Source: a virus | Reading direction: 5' to 3' (one strand) | Virus record (IMG/VR): IMGVR_UViG_3300048625_000156 | Span: 30,808 to 94,807 of that record | DNA: 64,000 bases | Part shown: piece by piece, positions 34,575-44,186 of the stretch | Numbering within the stretch: the first letter of the stretch is position 1 | Layout: the number at the start of each line of letters is the position of its first letter | Position numbers and translations under genes: made by a program | Notes under the pieces: model-generated | Database searches by the model: none | Seen by the model: the letters and a program-made list of their open reading frames with translations, nothing else | What the model was told of the DNA's origin: nothing

Positions 34575-35858
34575 TTATTTTAGTAGTTCGGAGTTATTGA
34601 GGAAACGTCCGCCCCATACTGATTTTTCAACCATTGCTGGTTCCTGTACGATCTCTCCAAGATCGCCAGACTTACGGAAAGCTGTATCTGCTTCTAAAGC
34701 AGAAAGCGACTTTCCAAGATTAGCAAAGTCATTCTGAGCATCTGCAAATTTTGCTTCTGTCAACTCACTTGACTTCTTTAGTGCAGCAACTTCTTCACTA
34801 AGTGATTTGATTACTGCGGTGATTTCGCTAAAGGCTGATGTAACGGCATCCTTCAAGTCAGTAACAGCATCTGCTGAAACCTCATCTGACTTCTCTGCCT
34901 TCTTCTCTTCCTCTTCGTCTGCTGACGATTCGGTAGCGTCCATGTCACCCTCGGCTGCTTGATCAGCGTCTTCAGGCTTTGCAGCCTTTTCAACGTCGTC
35001 TGCAACTGGAGCTTCGATTTCGGCATCTGCCTCTGGAGCGATCTCAACAGCATCGATTGCTACTTCTTCTGCAGCAACTTCATTATTAATTTCATCTGTC
35101 ATATTATCCTCCTGTGTCATCTTAGCTACATTAATGCCTTTAGCACTATCAACTAAGAACTTTATCATGTCTACTTTGTCAGCATCTGACTTTTCAACAA
35201 ACCCAATGTTCTCCATGTGGTTTCCATTGGTTGGGGCAATCTCTGATTCATTCTGAGAAACTAGAACTAGTCCAGACTCCTTGTCCCAAAAAACATTTTC
35301 AACAACGACTTCAGCAGCATCTCCCTTGATGGTGCTTACTCCATTTACCTTTTCTACAGATAGAATGCTGGCAAACTGGTTTGCTGGGTTGTCAACTAGT
35401 GAAAGCTCTACTAGGTCATAGTCTTTGATGATACGGATAGGGGCATCCATCTTTTCGTCGTAGGCATCGTCCCACTTGTTCATTCTACCGCCAATTGAGA
35501 AGCCTGTATAGGTTCCATCTAGAACCTTCTCCCATGCATCCTGAGCACCCTTTGAAACATATGCTGACACATAGATGCCTGAGTAAAACTTCTTTGACTC
35601 TGGGTCAAAGTATTTGTCTTCCTTAAATGCGACCATCTTGCCAACTGCTGATGGCTGGTGCATTTCACGAATGTTACCACGGAATTTTGAGAAAGCACTA
35701 AGAGAGGCTTCTGGGGTAACGATGTCCATCTGCTTGTCGATGTTGTCAAGAGTGGCAAAGCCAGATACGATACGACGTTCAGCGTCTACCTTAGAGAAAG
35801 GCATCGCTAGGCGAACGTTGTCGCCGTCTGTGCTGAAGTGAGCTTTTTGAATAGTCAT
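34575..35858 (-). CDS. prohead protease fused to scaffold
   Basis: A 427-residue capsid maturation protein. Residues 1-165 are an HK97-type serine protease with H67 in REMHQP and S121 in TGFSIGG, then VELSLVDNPAN. Residues from about 230 are very acidic and Ala/Glu-rich, followed by a coiled coil (340-395), typical of a scaffold domain removed during maturation. Tandem promoters precede it, and the start may be nearly leaderless (9 bases after a -10). Confidence 0.85.
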   Translation of the reverse strand: MTIQKAHFSTDGDNVRLAMPFSKVDAERRIVSGFATLDNIDKQMDIVTPEASLSAFSKFRGNIREMHQPSAVGKMVAFKEDKYFDPESKKFYSGIYVSAYVSKGAQDAWEKVLDGTYTGFSIGGRMNKWDDAYDEKMDAPIRIIKDYDLVELSLVDNPANQFASILSVEKVNGVSTIKGDAAEVVVENVFWDKESGLVLVSQNESEIAPTNGNHMENIGFVEKSDADKVDMIKFLVDSAKGINVAKMTQEDNMTDEINNEVAAEEVAIDAVEIAPEADAEIEAPVADDVEKAAKPEDADQAAEGDMDATESSADEEEEKKAEKSDEVSADAVTDLKDAVTSAFSEITAVIKSLSEEVAALKKSSELTEAKFADAQNDFANLGKSLSALEADTAFRKSGDLGEIVQEPAMVEKSVWGGRFLNNSELLK

Positions 35859-35867
35859 ACTAATTAT

Positions 35868-35933
35868 ATTATAGAGCCTTTTTTAATCAAATTGTTACTT
35901 TTACATTATAGCACAATTTTATTAATTTGTCGC
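35868..35933 (-). promoter_or_regulatory. tandem promoters for the protease-capsid operon
   Basis: First promoter: GCGACA (35928-35933), 17 bp, TATAAT (35905-35910), with a TGC extension. A second TATAAT (35868-35873) lies 9 bases before the 35858 start codon. Both sit at or after the portal gene end. Confidence 0.65.
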
Positions 35934-37529
35934 TCTACCCTCTCCCTGTGGATTTCTCCCAGTGGTTGTGGCTTCCCCATCAGACTGGTTTGCAGTTCTT
36001 TCTGCATCCCTATTACGGTTCTGTTGTGTGTTAGCGTTTGCATCGGCAGCTGCACGAGCTGTAAGCTCTACAGGCTTGTCTCCACCAGCGATGTCTGGTA
36101 GGTTGATCATCTCACGAGCTTCATTAGGAACGATAACCTTGTTGCGGATAAAGCGTTCAATAATTTGTGACTGTGCAACTTCGTCTGTAAGAGTTAGCTC
36201 ATTAAACTTAAGCTCAAGGATATCTGTCTTCTCACGAATGATCTTGTTAAGAATCTTCTCCAGTTTTGTTTGCTCAGGACGAGTTACCTGCTCCTTGAAT
36301 GTGCGGTCTTGTGAGATTGATGCTGCAACTCCTGCTGCATCCCCTCCACCAATCTTTGAAAGTGGAACCTGGTGAGCAACAAGAATATCATCACGGTTTT
36401 GCTTACGGTAGTTGAAGAATGATCCTTCTTGTACACCGCTTTCGATTGGGTCCATTTTAAACTCAACCTTATTGCCATCTGAATCTCCAGGAAGCGGAAT
36501 GTATAGTGTTCTGTGGTTCTGACCCTTAAGACCAGTTTGCAGGAATCTGAATAGCTTATCTTCTGCCTCGGCAGTTAGCTGAGCACCTTTTAGTGTAACA
36601 ATGTAGCGAGGAACTGCCTTGTTCTGGAAGTAGTCAATGTTGTATTGTGATGCAAGTGCGTCTCCAATTAGAGATGGCATTGCGGCTACGATGTCTGGAA
36701 CACCATAGAAAGTATTTAGTGGAGAGTATTCCTTAATGTGAATAATCTCATTTGGACGCTTGTCTCCAGTAATTGGGTTTGGGTTTGTAGCACCAAAGTT
36801 ACGGAAGTATGTGATCTTGTTACCAATCATCTGGACAAAGCCATCATGTAGACGACGGACACGCATTGTTGTAGATGGGATATGACCAACGTAACCAATC
36901 TCACCCTTGATGGTGCGACCGATTTCGATGTAGCCGTTACCAGTTGCATGAATATCTGTGACTACCTTTTCAAGAATGCTGGTAAAGGATTCGTCATCGT
37001 TTAGACTTTCCAGCCAGTCACGAAGCTGTACCTTTAGTCGCTCAATACGCTTACGAGCACGGTCAGCTGAGTCTTTGTCTTCTGCAGACTCAAGTTTGAG
37101 CATTGTCTTGTCGGATACCTTGAAGTCATAACCAAGACCAACGGTGTTCTCTACAACTGCATCAATGGCAGCATGGTTAGCAAATGATGTGTCATAGTAG
37201 TTTGCAAGTTCGTTTAGGTTGTATGGTGGGGTAATTACGTCGAATAGACCGTATGCGTTACGGTAAACGATCCCTGGATTAATTGCTTTAGACTTTGCAT
37301 CCTCTCTACCGCCCTGTACAGCGTTTGCTGAGTCCATGTAAGCGTCTGAGACCTGGTTCTTTGATACCACTCGGTCTGCACGTCGTTTGAAGTTTGCGTC
37401 GATACCTGAAAACTGTCGAACCTCATCCCAGTCTTTGCTGAATAAGTCCATGCTCTTAAAAATATTTTCTTCGACCTGTGGTTCATCCATTCGGATTGGA
37501 ATTGGAATTCTAGTAATTTCGTTAGACAT
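35922..37529 (-). CDS. portal protein
   Basis: A 535-residue portal of the HK97/SPP1 class, forming the DNA channel at one capsid vertex. The order is typical: an N-terminal arm, ANHAAIDAVVENTVGLGYDFK, LNTFYGVPDIVAAMPSLIGD, then the long PEQTKLEKILNKII helix and a low-complexity Asn/Arg/Gly tail. It is coupled to the preceding 123-residue gene and precedes the protease gene. Confidence 0.85.
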   Translation of the reverse strand: MSNEITRIPIPIRMDEPQVEENIFKSMDLFSKDWDEVRQFSGIDANFKRRADRVVSKNQVSDAYMDSANAVQGGREDAKSKAINPGIVYRNAYGLFDVITPPYNLNELANYYDTSFANHAAIDAVVENTVGLGYDFKVSDKTMLKLESAEDKDSADRARKRIERLKVQLRDWLESLNDDESFTSILEKVVTDIHATGNGYIEIGRTIKGEIGYVGHIPSTTMRVRRLHDGFVQMIGNKITYFRNFGATNPNPITGDKRPNEIIHIKEYSPLNTFYGVPDIVAAMPSLIGDALASQYNIDYFQNKAVPRYIVTLKGAQLTAEAEDKLFRFLQTGLKGQNHRTLYIPLPGDSDGNKVEFKMDPIESGVQEGSFFNYRKQNRDDILVAHQVPLSKIGGGDAAGVAASISQDRTFKEQVTRPEQTKLEKILNKIIREKTDILELKFNELTLTDEVAQSQIIERFIRNKVIVPNEAREMINLPDIAGGDKPVELTARAAADANANTQQNRNRDAERTANQSDGEATTTGRNPQGEGRATN

Positions 37530-37900
37530 TAGTCATCACTTCCATACATATTGTATGTATTCTTTGCAGCTATCAAAGCACCTAGGTCGTTTGCTGATGG
37601 GATAAAGCCATTTGCCATGCGGTCTTGCTGCTCGCTATACTCTTCATCTGAAATCTTTCTGATGTTTGAGAAAAAGACTGGCTTCCCTTCTGGCTGACCA
37701 TAATAGGCTGCTGCCTCTGTTAGCTCTTTGATCTTTACGGTGTCATTAATCATTGACTCAATGCTGAGAGCACTGCCCTCACCGTCGGTGAAGTACTTTC
37801 CTGATGGCAATTGCCATACATAAATACCTGCATCCGAAAACTTTTCTTCGATTACTCTTACACGAGTTTTACCAAGTGGTCCATTCATTATCTTATCCAT
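37529..37900 (-). CDS. hypothetical protein before the portal, leaderless start
   Basis: A 123-residue protein (GPLGKTRVRVIEEKF, YVWQLPSGKYFTDGEG) of unknown function, coupled to portal by overlapping codons. ATG 37900 is preferred over GTG 37906, because it lies 7 bases after an extended TATACT and the GTG would sit just one base after it. It may be a virion or portal-assembly accessory. Confidence 0.6.
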   Translation of the reverse strand: MDKIMNGPLGKTRVRVIEEKFSDAGIYVWQLPSGKYFTDGEGSALSIESMINDTVKIKELTEAAAYYGQPEGKPVFFSNIRKISDEEYSEQQDRMANGFIPSANDLGALIAAKNTYNMYGSDD

Positions 37901-37907
37901 AACCACC

Positions 37908-37916
37908 AGTATACCA
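37908..37916 (-). promoter_or_regulatory. extended -10 of a leaderless promoter for the portal operon
   Basis: TGGTATACT on the minus strand, 7 bases before ATG 37900. It lies just beyond the stop of the 1249-residue gene. Confidence 0.55.
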
Positions 37917-37918
37917 CA

Positions 37919-40900
37919 TTATGCAGAAAGTATCAAGGATGGTTGCCACTTTGCATCTTTATATAGATCATATTGGTATGACCCCATCTTAATTCCTGTG
38001 TTATCAGTGTTTAAGATTATTTTGTTTGTTCCAGTGTAAATTTTGTAAATGTTTTCTGGAGTAATTGATGGAGTTGCCACTGCATTTGAAAGGCTAACTA
38101 GTAGCCAAGTTCCACGCTTGTCTGTGTTGTATAGCACAGACCCCCAAGTATTGTCCCAAACACCACCAGGTGGCTGTGGGCTGTACCCAGAAAGCTCTGT
38201 TGGTAGTGGGTCTGGGGCAGGTGATAGAGAGAGTGTGTCTGACCACTCATCTGACACAATCTGCTGAAGTAGTCGTTCGGAATCAATCTGATAATATGAA
38301 ACGTGACTTACGCACAGGCTACCAACAATTTGTAGATTACCGTTTGTCATATTAGAGAAGTCAAGAGTGCTCAAGAACAGCATTCCGACAAAAGACCACT
38401 CATTTAAGTTAAGGACTGGGCTTGCAGATAAAGCACCATTGACGTAGAAAGAAACATCTTTATGCTCCACCCAAACACCGTTAAGCAAGTACTCTGCTCT
38501 TAGCCTAGCCCTATTTGATGTAGAGGACGACAGTCTTTCTAGCGTGACCTTTGTCTTTCCATATTTTGCATCTGAAATTTCTGCAACAGTCATTTTAGAC
38601 TCTGGGAACTCTGAGTCATTAAAGTTGAGCATCATGACTACCGAGCTGATGTTGTAGTTATCACTACCTGCTTTATTGATTGGAACATAGATACCACGAC
38701 TCTGGGAATCAGAATATGAGTTCAGGACCTTTATGCCACTCTTGTCGGTCAGATATAGATATGGGGTGCTTGACTTATTGATGGCATATGGAGAATATGA
38801 TCCATAGCTATACTTATTATTTACAATTGAGTATGGGTAAATAATGTTACCAAGTCTTGTCCCAATGCCCTTTGCTAGATCTGTAGAGAAAGAGTCTGAC
38901 GTTGCTTTATCATATGTCTGTGCAGAATACTCTAGAAATCTTATTCCAACCTTGTCTGTTGAAGAAATCTTTGATGAGATTTCAAGCAGGGTGACCATAA
39001 CCAGATTTTCATAGTTTTCGTAAGAATCTTCTGGTGGCATAATCACTGTTCCATCAACAACTTCATATTTTTTACCAGCCCAGCCAGATCTCGCATCGAT
39101 CACATTTGACTCTGGTAACAGCTCAGGAGATATGTCAGTGCCGTATGTAGCTAGTGGTGTTGTCCTAGTTTTAAAAATTACATAGGATTTTACAAGTGAC
39201 GAAGACGTGTCTTTATATTTTGTTCCAGAAACAATTTTTGTCTTTTTAGATGCAGGATAGTCTAGTGACACCTGGATCATGTCAGTTCTATATCCCTTTG
39301 TTCCATCAGCGTTTGTTGCTGTTTTTGCAATTTTGCTTATTGGAATATAGTCCTCCCAGTAGGAGTGTGTTGATACGTCAAGGCTGTAGATGCTATCTGA
39401 TTTTGTAGACCCAAAAGACTTTTCCTTTAAACCATATAAATATGTGTTGGGACCAGCAAGAAGTGTGCTGATGCTATAGTTTGAATCTGCAAGACCTGTT
39501 GGCAATGAATCTTGAGTCACATTAAACAGGTTTGAGAACCTGTTTGCAGAAATTTTAGTAAGCATTCCAAGACCATAGATCTTGCCTGTAAAGGTTGACT
39601 TGACTTCTTCATCCTTACCAAGATAATCTCCACCAACGAATAGCTCAATCTTGTTTAAATTAGATAGCATTTTGGCTACCTTTCTTAAGCCCAGAACCTT
39701 GTATCTTTGAGCAGCTTTGTTGATGGGGGTAGTGTATCCAATAATTTTAGAATTGGCATACGCTATTAACGCTGGTATATTCATTCCCACTACGACCGTC
39801 TTCTCGGAGTCATCCTCTGGGTCTTCCAGAATTTCTGTTGTGTAAATGTCACCACTAGACATTCCAATGTTGTATCGATATCTTAGAAGATTTCCCTCTA
39901 GAGTGACAACAATCTGATCTTTTGTATCTGTGTGCTGTAGCTTGACGAGCACCTGCTCTTCTTCAGAGAACCCTGTACGCTTGAATGCAGCGTAGATGGC
40001 GTATAGTGGTGTTGAGCCTGTAATCTTTAGCTTGTTTAGATGTAGGTATCCGCTTACGTTATCCCATCGACTATCTATTCCGCTTGGCTTTAAAAGAATG
40101 TAAGGAGTCGTATCTGTGTCTGCCTTATTTGCAGCAATGACATCTGAAAGCCATTCTGTGGTATCAGCTATAGTTCTTCCGAATGTTTTGTTTAGCATAA
40201 TCTCTGGCTGTTGTAGAGATGGTGATCCTAGGATGTCCAATGAGTGATATGTATTTTCTCTCTTTGACGATCCCCAACGCTCTAGTCGTGGATAACCGTA
40301 GTCGAAAGAATACCCTGCAAAAGTGTAGTCTGCAAAAATCTGAGTACCAGAATATGCCGTAGCAAGGTTTTCTGGTGGAGTCACTGCCTGACCATAACCA
40401 AATCGACGTTTGGCAACAACCTCTGGGACTCTGTATGGATAAAAACCAATGCAGTCAACTTCGACAAAAGGGACCTCTTCATGTGCATAGAAGCCCAGAT
40501 AGTCATAGCTGTAGCTTGCAAGATCCAAGGTTTTTGAGTCTACAGTAATAGAGGCTACTCGTTCTCCATTGACAATAAGGCTAAATAGGTTATTTGTCAT
40601 TTCAATATTTACCAACATTGGTCTAAACCATTCGCCAACGTAGTGAGATGCGTATTTATCAGAAATCTTTAGCTTAAGAAATGGTCCGTCAACATATAGA
40701 CCATCGGAGTTTGAAATAGGTCCAAAAATTTTCCTTGGAGCCGAAGTTTGATTTGAGTTAATTCTAATCCAAGACTCAAAAGTTATGGTTTGACTTCTTC
40801 CGATTTCATTCATAAAACCTTTGCCAGGAACGATCAGAGATGGACCTCCGCTTGGTGCAGGGCTAACAACCGTAGTTGATGAAGCACCGTAAACCATTGG

Positions 40901-41668
40901 CACTGAAGAATTTTTTGCGTATAAAACTTTTGAAGAATTGTCTCCAACATAGTATGCGTAATTAGACAACTCTCCATATGCAGATGATTTTAAAGCATAA
41001 AAGCTTGAGGAAAGAACTCCAGATACCTGTTCTAGTTGCTGACCTGTTGAATAGCTAGAGTAGTTTTCTGAATTTATTCCTGCTGAAAATCCATTAATGA
41101 AATATGTGTAGATACCAGAGTTTGAGACTCCGTAGTTAATTTTTACAATAATCTTTTTACTTGATATTGAACCAGAAAATGTTGTCGATAGTAGAAGCCA
41201 CTCGTCAAGCTTTCCAGCAACATTTGTGAAAACCTTTCTTTCGTTTTCTGCTTGACCTTCATGATAAATAGATACACTCTTTACTTCGGATCCTTGTGAA
41301 TAGAAATAAAAGCTAACTGTTAGTGGATGGGTTGCTGTTTTTGTAATTCCAGTTGTTGTAGAAAGCTTTAGAGACCTGGTTGAACCGATAGTTTCGGCAG
41401 CTGTCATAGCTGCAGCGTCTAGGCTAATCTTTGCAGTTTTGGCAGATCTGATCGGTGGATATGGATCGTTTGCATTTAAAAAGTCTTCTCTTAACTCGTC
41501 ATACTGGGCTTCCCCAGAATCGTAGATGACGGACCATGCTGATGAAGATAAGTCCTTTACTGTTTCAGAAACATATGAGACGTATGTGCATTCGTCGTCA
41601 AACGACCATAGGGCAGTGGGCTGCTCTGCGTATGCCCTTTCGGCATATAGGTTTGATTGGTTTGCCAT
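37919..41668 (-). CDS. large LamG-like structural protein
   Basis: A 1249-residue beta-rich protein. Its early part (QPTALWSFDDECTYVSYVSE) and middle (TFESWIRINSN, then GLYVDGPFLKLKISDK and VNIEMTNNLFSLIVNGERV) match concanavalin/LamG-type jelly-roll domains. A further similar block lies near residue 1050. It is probably a virion fibre or minor tail protein binding host glycans. It sits upstream of portal, away from the other tail genes. A GCAGGAG ribosome site precedes it. Confidence 0.65.
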   Translation of the reverse strand: MANQSNLYAERAYAEQPTALWSFDDECTYVSYVSETVKDLSSSAWSVIYDSGEAQYDELREDFLNANDPYPPIRSAKTAKISLDAAAMTAAETIGSTRSLKLSTTTGITKTATHPLTVSFYFYSQGSEVKSVSIYHEGQAENERKVFTNVAGKLDEWLLLSTTFSGSISSKKIIVKINYGVSNSGIYTYFINGFSAGINSENYSSYSTGQQLEQVSGVLSSSFYALKSSAYGELSNYAYYVGDNSSKVLYAKNSSVPMVYGASSTTVVSPAPSGGPSLIVPGKGFMNEIGRSQTITFESWIRINSNQTSAPRKIFGPISNSDGLYVDGPFLKLKISDKYASHYVGEWFRPMLVNIEMTNNLFSLIVNGERVASITVDSKTLDLASYSYDYLGFYAHEEVPFVEVDCIGFYPYRVPEVVAKRRFGYGQAVTPPENLATAYSGTQIFADYTFAGYSFDYGYPRLERWGSSKRENTYHSLDILGSPSLQQPEIMLNKTFGRTIADTTEWLSDVIAANKADTDTTPYILLKPSGIDSRWDNVSGYLHLNKLKITGSTPLYAIYAAFKRTGFSEEEQVLVKLQHTDTKDQIVVTLEGNLLRYRYNIGMSSGDIYTTEILEDPEDDSEKTVVVGMNIPALIAYANSKIIGYTTPINKAAQRYKVLGLRKVAKMLSNLNKIELFVGGDYLGKDEEVKSTFTGKIYGLGMLTKISANRFSNLFNVTQDSLPTGLADSNYSISTLLAGPNTYLYGLKEKSFGSTKSDSIYSLDVSTHSYWEDYIPISKIAKTATNADGTKGYRTDMIQVSLDYPASKKTKIVSGTKYKDTSSSLVKSYVIFKTRTTPLATYGTDISPELLPESNVIDARSGWAGKKYEVVDGTVIMPPEDSYENYENLVMVTLLEISSKISSTDKVGIRFLEYSAQTYDKATSDSFSTDLAKGIGTRLGNIIYPYSIVNNKYSYGSYSPYAINKSSTPYLYLTDKSGIKVLNSYSDSQSRGIYVPINKAGSDNYNISSVVMMLNFNDSEFPESKMTVAEISDAKYGKTKVTLERLSSSTSNRARLRAEYLLNGVWVEHKDVSFYVNGALSASPVLNLNEWSFVGMLFLSTLDFSNMTNGNLQIVGSLCVSHVSYYQIDSERLLQQIVSDEWSDTLSLSPAPDPLPTELSGYSPQPPGGVWDNTWGSVLYNTDKRGTWLLVSLSNAVATPSITPENIYKIYTGTNKIILNTDNTGIKMGSYQYDLYKDAKWQPSLILSA

Positions 41669-41719
41669 TTTTCTCCTGCTTTAATTTTATCACAAACAGT
41701 CTTAAGATATTGCAGAAGT

Positions 41720-41748
41720 TTGCCAATACCCCAAAAAAGTGCTATAAT
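41720..41748 (+). promoter_or_regulatory. sigma70 promoter for the NlpC/P60 island
   Basis: TTGCCA (41720-41725), a 17-bp spacer and TATAAT (41743-41748) with a TGC extension, on the plus strand. It points away from the minus-strand virion operon. Confidence 0.8.
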
Positions 41749-41754
41749 TGTAAG

Positions 41755-41780
41755 ACTTCCCTTAAACAAGGAAGTTTTGT
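41755..41780 (+). other. 5' leader hairpin, possible attenuator
   Basis: ACTTCC (41755-41760) pairs with GGAAGT (41770-41775) around a 9-base loop, followed by TTTGT. It begins at the predicted RNA 5' end, so it may stabilise the mRNA or attenuate transcription. Confidence 0.4.
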
Positions 41781-41795
41781 TCTAAGAGGAACATA

Positions 41796-41924
41796 GTGAC
41801 AAACAGAGTAACAACAACGTGGAATCACTGGCATACTCAAGGAGATATTCTACTACCTGAAGAATATTGTCTGCCAGGGCATTGTAGTTTAAATGCCGTA
41901 ACAACAAAAAAAATAAGGAGGTAG
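41796..41924 (+). CDS. 42-residue ORF coupled to the NlpC/P60 gene
   Basis: It starts at GTG with AGAGGAAC upstream and encodes 42 residues, rich in Thr and His at the start, with a CLPGHC motif near residues 29-34. Its stop codon lies immediately after AGGAGG, the ribosome site of the peptidase gene, so translation of the two is likely coupled. It has no membrane segment, hence not a holin. It could be a leader peptide or a small metal-binding partner. Not recognised. Confidence 0.45.
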   Translation: MTNRVTTTWNHWHTQGDILLPEEYCLPGHCSLNAVTTKKIRR

Positions 41925-41927
41925 CAA

Positions 41928-42563
41928 ATGTTTAATAAACAAAAAATTGCTGCTGTAAGTGCAACGGTCATTTTTATGGCTTTTGGATTTACAAACTGCT
42001 CCAGCATTCCTGCTGAAGCGGATCAAAAACTAAATAGCGTAATCCTAGCAAATCCAGAAGAGCCAACTCTTATGGATCTTTTGCTTTTTGAGAAAGAGCC
42101 TATGGGTGTCATTGCAGAGGCTGCTGCTAAAGCTGAACTTGAGGCTGAGAAGCAGAGGGTCAAGCAAGAAAAGCTTGACGCAAACACTGCAGAAATGACC
42201 AGGGCAATATCAAAACTAAAAAAGTATGTAGGATCTGAATATGGATATGGAGCGAAACCAGGATACTGGGATTGCTCTGGTCTTGTTCGTTGGTTCTATG
42301 AACAACAGGGAGTGGATCTATACCACTCAGCTTCCGCCCAGTCAAAGGCTGGCAAAAAAGTGAAGCATCCAAAAATTGGAGACATTGTAGCATTCCACTA
42401 TGGAAGCTCATACTGGTCATTCCATGTTGGAATCTACGTCGGTGATGGAAAAGTTCTACACGCATACAATCCGTATGCAGATACTGTAATCAGCAAGGTG
42501 TCAGACGTAGCAAGTGAAAATGGTGCTTGGGCATCGTATACACGAATAGTAGAAACAAACTAA
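41928..42563 (+). CDS. secreted NlpC/P60 cell wall peptidase
   Basis: A 211-residue cysteine peptidase expected to cleave peptidoglycan stem peptides. Residues 1-31 are a Sec-type signal: KQK, hydrophobic core, then a cysteine at 24 and AEA near 31. A charged helix (60-95) follows. The catalytic domain has C116 in WDCSGLVRW, H166 in SFHVGIYVGDG and a third polar H178. It is either an exported endolysin or a lysogenic-conversion type enzyme. Its own promoter and terminator and opposite orientation set it apart from all neighbours. Confidence 0.85.
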   Translation: MFNKQKIAAVSATVIFMAFGFTNCSSIPAEADQKLNSVILANPEEPTLMDLLLFEKEPMGVIAEAAAKAELEAEKQRVKQEKLDANTAEMTRAISKLKKYVGSEYGYGAKPGYWDCSGLVRWFYEQQGVDLYHSASAQSKAGKKVKHPKIGDIVAFHYGSSYWSFHVGIYVGDGKVLHAYNPYADTVISKVSDVASENGAWASYTRIVETN

Positions 42564-42565
42564 GA

Positions 42566-42602
42566 AATACCCCAGGTGAAATATCCTGGGGTATTTTTTT
42601 TT
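42566..42602. terminator. strong bidirectional intrinsic terminator
   Basis: A perfect 11-bp stem (AATACCCCAGG with CCTGGGGTATT) and an 8-base loop, followed by nine T on the plus strand. It serves the plus-strand peptidase gene and, on the minus strand, the fibre operon ending at 42601. Confidence 0.92.
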
Positions 42603-44178
42603 AAGAAAGATCTATCCAGCCATTTACAGCATTTTGATTTGTTGGGTCATACTTTTTGGCAACAGATATATCTATCCAGCCATATACCACTGGAACATTC
42701 CCAGCATCGGATACCTGACCATACCTTTTAGCTGTTTCGGTTGGCTGAAAAGTTCCTGGATCAGATTCGGATGGTGACCTAAACCGTCTTCCACCTGCAG
42801 AAACAAAAAGTCCAGTGCTAGTTGTTCTTTTGTCTCCGTCGCCAATGCTATTTACAGCATAAACCCTGAATAAATATGTTAGGGCAGGGGTAAGAAGACT
42901 GTAAACAAAACTTCCAGATGTCACAACGTTATAAGCATTGCTCTCTGTAAACTGTTTCGTAGAGTTATCCCAACCTTTCCAAGTTGTTCCATTATCTACG
43001 CTCAGCTGTAGTCTGTATTCGGTTACAGAATTTCCATAGTCGCCACCAGAAACAATATTTTGATGTGCAATTGTTACATTTCGTCCAACCTTAGATGAAA
43101 CAGATATGGACTGTGGTGCAGAAGGAACTCCAGGAGCCATTTCTGAAACTGCATCTGATGTCACTGATCCAATTGTGTTTGTAGCAACAATTGTATAAGA
43201 ATATGTAGTCCCTCTAGTGAGACCAGAATCTTCATATGGACTAGAAACGTCTGATGCTATCAGGCTGGAGTTTCTATATACATTAAAGGTTTGTGCTGGT
43301 GATCCTGTGGTGACAGATCCAGTCCAAGTAACCGTAATCTTGCCAGCAGTTGATGTTGATTTTGTGGCTGAAGATATTACAGGCTTTGATGGTGCATATG
43401 GTGAGTAAGCTCCTTGAGCTGACGATGGATCTGGGGATACCGTGCTGGAAATGGCTGCTCCAGCAGCAGTAGTCACGGCGTTTTCAGCAGTAACGTGATA
43501 GTAGTACTTCACATCAGCTGATTTTGCACCAGTATCTGCGAAAGTGGTTGTTGTGCTGGTTCCAATAGACGTACCGATTGTTGCGGCATTTGTAGACCTA
43601 TAGATATTATATCCAGTAACTGCAGTTCCACCATCATTAGATGGGGCTGCCCATGATAGATCAATTCTTCCAGCAACTGTAGAACTTGATGTTGCCGTTA
43701 CGACTCCTGGTGCTGTAGGAACTAAGTAATACCTAATTCCACCACCCATACGACCAGTTCTAGATGCTCCATTATATACTGTTGTGTAGCTTGAGCTTGT
43801 ATCACGACCAGCATATACTGAGTATGTGTTTCCTGTCCACTTAAATGTAGTGTCTTGAGCAGCAGAAGATACGTTAATTAGTTTATCTGGAGAAACATCA
43901 ACCCAAACCATGGGGATATTTGCACCATCTGCATCTTCTGGTAGCTCTTTCGAAACTGATGTTGCAGAACCAACTGTAATGGTTCCATTTCTAGCAGTAG
44001 TTCCAACTGCAGCAATATTAGCACCAACAGATGCTACAAGAATTGGATATGTTGTTGCTAAAGTTGAAGTATTATATGCGGCTCTACCTGCAGGATATCG
44101 ACCTGTTGACGAAATAACGCCAGCACTGTTTGACGTGCCAGAATCATTTCCACCCCAGGTTAATTCAGAATAAACCAT
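42601..44178 (-). CDS. minor tail protein with fibronectin type III domains
   Basis: A 525-residue protein. An N-terminal virion-attachment part is followed by three FN3-like domains: RIDLSWAAPSNDGGTAVTGY, KITVTWTGSVTTGSPAQTF and a third starting at PSAPQSISVSSKVG. FN3 repeats in phage tails help weak adhesion to cell-surface sugars. It is the last gene of the fibre operon and ends at the bidirectional terminator. Confidence 0.78.
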   Translation of the reverse strand: MVYSELTWGGNDSGTSNSAGVISSTGRYPAGRAAYNTSTLATTYPILVASVGANIAAVGTTARNGTITVGSATSVSKELPEDADGANIPMVWVDVSPDKLINVSSAAQDTTFKWTGNTYSVYAGRDTSSSYTTVYNGASRTGRMGGGIRYYLVPTAPGVVTATSSSTVAGRIDLSWAAPSNDGGTAVTGYNIYRSTNAATIGTSIGTSTTTTFADTGAKSADVKYYYHVTAENAVTTAAGAAISSTVSPDPSSAQGAYSPYAPSKPVISSATKSTSTAGKITVTWTGSVTTGSPAQTFNVYRNSSLIASDVSSPYEDSGLTRGTTYSYTIVATNTIGSVTSDAVSEMAPGVPSAPQSISVSSKVGRNVTIAHQNIVSGGDYGNSVTEYRLQLSVDNGTTWKGWDNSTKQFTESNAYNVVTSGSFVYSLLTPALTYLFRVYAVNSIGDGDKRTTSTGLFVSAGGRRFRSPSESDPGTFQPTETAKRYGQVSDAGNVPVVYGWIDISVAKKYDPTNQNAVNGWIDLS

Positions 44179-44186
44179 CTATCCTC

